46,028 nt of DNA from the NCBI GenBank assembly GCA_017381365.1, contig JAFOCI010000021.1, positions 1 through 46,028 of the forward strand, given 5' to 3'. The notes beneath the pieces were generated by a model that had not been told where the DNA came from, did no database searches, and saw only the letters and a program-made list of their open reading frames with translations. This stretch comes from Treponema sp. Lineage in GTDB: Bacteria > Spirochaetota > Spirochaetia > Treponematales > Treponemataceae. Numbering within the stretch: the stretch's first letter is position 1; each line of letters begins with the position of its first letter. The position numbers and the translations under genes were made by a program. This document shows, piece by piece, positions 44,730 through 46,028 of this stretch.

Positions 44730-44758
44730 TTGACTTAAACTGCGAAATCTATGAAAAT
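44730..44758 (+). promoter_or_regulatory. Promoter abutting the small lipoprotein gene
   Basis: TTGACT (44730-44735), a 17-bp spacer and GAAAAT (44753-44758), then 6 nt and the GTG start at 44765. The transcript would begin at the start codon. Confidence 0.5.
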
Positions 44759-44764
44759 TCAGCT

Positions 44765-45166
44765 GTGAAAAAACTGATTTTCTTTGCCTTTTTATTTTCT
44801 TTTGCCATGATTTTCATAAGCTGCAGGCGCACGGAAAATTTTGATTCTTTAAAAGCGTGGCAGAAATTTACATATTCTGATTACAACGGATTTTTATACA
44901 TCCAGCATAAAGAAAACAGAATGGATGCAGTTTTGTGCGCAGACGTTGCAGGAATTCAAGGAAGATTTAATCTTTCTCATGAATGTACAGACAGTCAGTT
45001 TTTGAAACTTAAACAGAATTTGATTGATTATGGCGCGGAATATCTTGGAGAAACAAAAAATCCGGAGGTAAAAAACTATCCGGATTTATCAATGTATTTA
45101 ACTTTTGTGATTTCCAACGATGAACTGCATGAAATATGGAAAACGCTGGGACTGGAAAATGACTGA
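44765..45166 (+). CDS. Small predicted lipoprotein
   Basis: 133 residues from a GTG start. The signal sequence (KKLIFFAFLFSFAMIFISC, lipobox FISC, Cys at about 20) predicts a membrane-anchored lipoprotein. The mature part (SLKAWQKFTYSDYNGFLYI...) has no family I recognise. There is no Shine-Dalgarno, and a promoter places the transcription start at the GTG. It converges on purN with a 28-bp gap. The hydrophobic start and lipobox support it as a real gene. Confidence 0.7.
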   Translation: MKKLIFFAFLFSFAMIFISCRRTENFDSLKAWQKFTYSDYNGFLYIQHKENRMDAVLCADVAGIQGRFNLSHECTDSQFLKLKQNLIDYGAEYLGETKNPEVKNYPDLSMYLTFVISNDELHEIWKTLGLEND

Positions 45167-45194
45167 AACCCGGCGCAAGCACCGGAAACTTTCA

Positions 45195-45824
45195 TTAAAC
45201 AAAATCCCGAACCAGCATACAGGCGCCTTCTACTATAGCCTCATGCTCCTGTGGAGCAATGCGGGCATAAAGGGAATCAGGGTCATCGCCAGGCATAACA
45301 GGAACTTTCTTCTGAATAAGAATTTTTCCGCCGTCACATTCGCCGTTTACAAGATGGATTGTACAGCCGCTTTCCTTTTCGCCTGCAGCAAGAACAGCTT
45401 CGTGCACGTGATGTCCCCACATTCCAACTCCGCCAAACTTTGGAAGAAGCGCCGGATGCAGATTGATTATTTTGTCTGCATACTTATCAATAATTTTTCC
45501 TGCAAGAACTGTAAGCCAGCCTGCCTGTACGATTCCGCAAATTTCATACTGCTCACAAAGTTCAAGAACTTTATCGCTTACAGCTGTACGTTTTTCATCA
45601 CGAGTAGCTGCCTTTGCAACTTCTGCGCCCATAACCGCATAAGGACTTGTAATCGCTGTAGGAATGCCAGCTTTAGCCGCTCTTTCCAGCGCAAAAGCAT
45701 CTTTGTGATCACTGATTACTACAGCAATCTCATAAGGACAGTCCCCATTAACCTGCTGATAATCAATCAAAGCCTGAAGGTTTGTACCTCCACCAGATAC
45801 TAATACTGCAATTTTTTTTGCCAT
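45195..45824 (-). CDS. purN: Phosphoribosylglycinamide formyltransferase
   Basis: 209 residues, normal for PurN. Transfers a formyl group from 10-formyltetrahydrofolate to GAR in de novo purine synthesis. Signatures: VLVSGGGTNLQALIDY at the N-terminus, the catalytic region INLHPALLPKFGG, HVHEAVLAAGEKESGCTIH and the Asp of GECDGGKIL. AAGGAATT precedes the start. Mobile element copy 6 is inserted only 11 bp upstream of the start codon, so the native promoter has been separated from the gene. Confidence 0.94.
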   Translation of the reverse strand: MAKKIAVLVSGGGTNLQALIDYQQVNGDCPYEIAVVISDHKDAFALERAAKAGIPTAITSPYAVMGAEVAKAATRDEKRTAVSDKVLELCEQYEICGIVQAGWLTVLAGKIIDKYADKIINLHPALLPKFGGVGMWGHHVHEAVLAAGEKESGCTIHLVNGECDGGKILIQKKVPVMPGDDPDSLYARIAPQEHEAIVEGACMLVRDFV

Positions 45825-45841
45825 AAATAATTCCTTATATA

Positions 45842-46028
45842 GTTCGAATTTCGAATTTTAATTGGTAATGCATAAAATTGATTTTTATAATCCCATTTGC
45901 ATTATGAAAATACTGCCAGTCAGAAAGCGACTGTCAAAACCGCTAGCTAGCGTTGCTACATGCGCAAGTCGGCAAGGAAACTATCGTTTCCGACTTGCGA
46001 ATGTTTTTGCCAGCCTCTTTCTTCCTTC
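45842..46028 (+). mobile_element. MITE-like palindromic element, copy 6 (left part, cut by window end)
   Basis: The left 187 bp of the 263-bp repeat, starting GTTCGAATTTCGAATTTT, preceded by TATATA (45836-45841), which fits the TWNWTA target pattern. The right end lies outside the window. Confidence 0.88.

Noticed and set aside
1..46028. CRISPR arrays, tRNA/rRNA genes, prophage or transposase genes
   Set aside because: None could be supported. The dispersed repeats are far apart and not regularly spaced, and no coding sequence resembles a transposase or integrase.

Overview
The window looks like chromosomal DNA from a spirochaete of the Treponema type. The DNA is AT-rich, and the genes combine diderm features (an Omp85/POTRA-type outer-membrane protein, several lipoproteins, an outer-membrane beta-barrel), a BspA-like leucine-rich-repeat protein, a DUF115 motility-associated protein, a 7TMR-DISM receptor, PilZ and HD-GYP proteins, and anaerobic pyruvate formate-lyase. 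The species cannot be fixed from the sequence. Thirty-four protein genes are supported. No tRNA, rRNA, CRISPR array, prophage or full insertion sequence was seen.

Layout. 1-8166 (minus strand): TrmB-type regulator, LRR protein, POTRA outer-membrane protein, leuB, patatin phospholipase, cimA. 8311-10036 (plus): outer-membrane protein and amidohydrolase. 10053-19571 (minus): pflA with a META lipoprotein, a chemoreceptor, pflB, a MATE transporter and a CobW/COG0523 metallochaperone. 20089-23804 (plus): membrane-bound LuxR-type regulator and a huge ankyrin-repeat lipoprotein. 23872-26359 (minus): trpR, asd, dapA. 26444-31913 (plus): a 902-residue sensor/regulator fusion, aroC and a D,D-carboxypeptidase. 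32177-35940 (minus): beta-propeller/deacetylase, zinc ribbon, LysM-M23 peptidase. 35997-41299 (plus): lepB-PBP-DUF115 operon, a structured leader or small RNA, HD-GYP protein. 41302-45824: aldo/keto-reductase-like protein, glyS, PilZ protein, lipoprotein, purN.

Functions. leuB and cimA fit the citramalate route to isoleucine (and leuB also leucine). asd and dapA start the lysine/diaminopimelate branch, aroC completes chorismate, and trpR is a local regulator. pflB and pflA form the formate-producing fermentation pair. The carboxypeptidase, M23 peptidase, class B PBP and deacetylase-like protein are cell-envelope genes. HD-GYP and PilZ point to cyclic-di-GMP signalling, although the HD-GYP metal site is altered.

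The most notable signal is a family of non-coding mobile elements of about 263 bp. Six copies are present: four complete, and one cut by each end of the window. Each complete copy is a long imperfect palindrome with related terminal inverted repeats and a perfect 6-bp target duplication of the form TWNWTA. Copies sit at stop codons or just upstream of genes, and one carries a second, unrelated palindromic element in its centre. Other signals are a group of genes with a -10 hexamer 6-7 nt before the start codon and no Shine-Dalgarno (candidate leaderless mRNAs), a pseudoknot-capable terminated leader before the HD-GYP gene, and several proteins that have kept a fold but lost catalytic residues.
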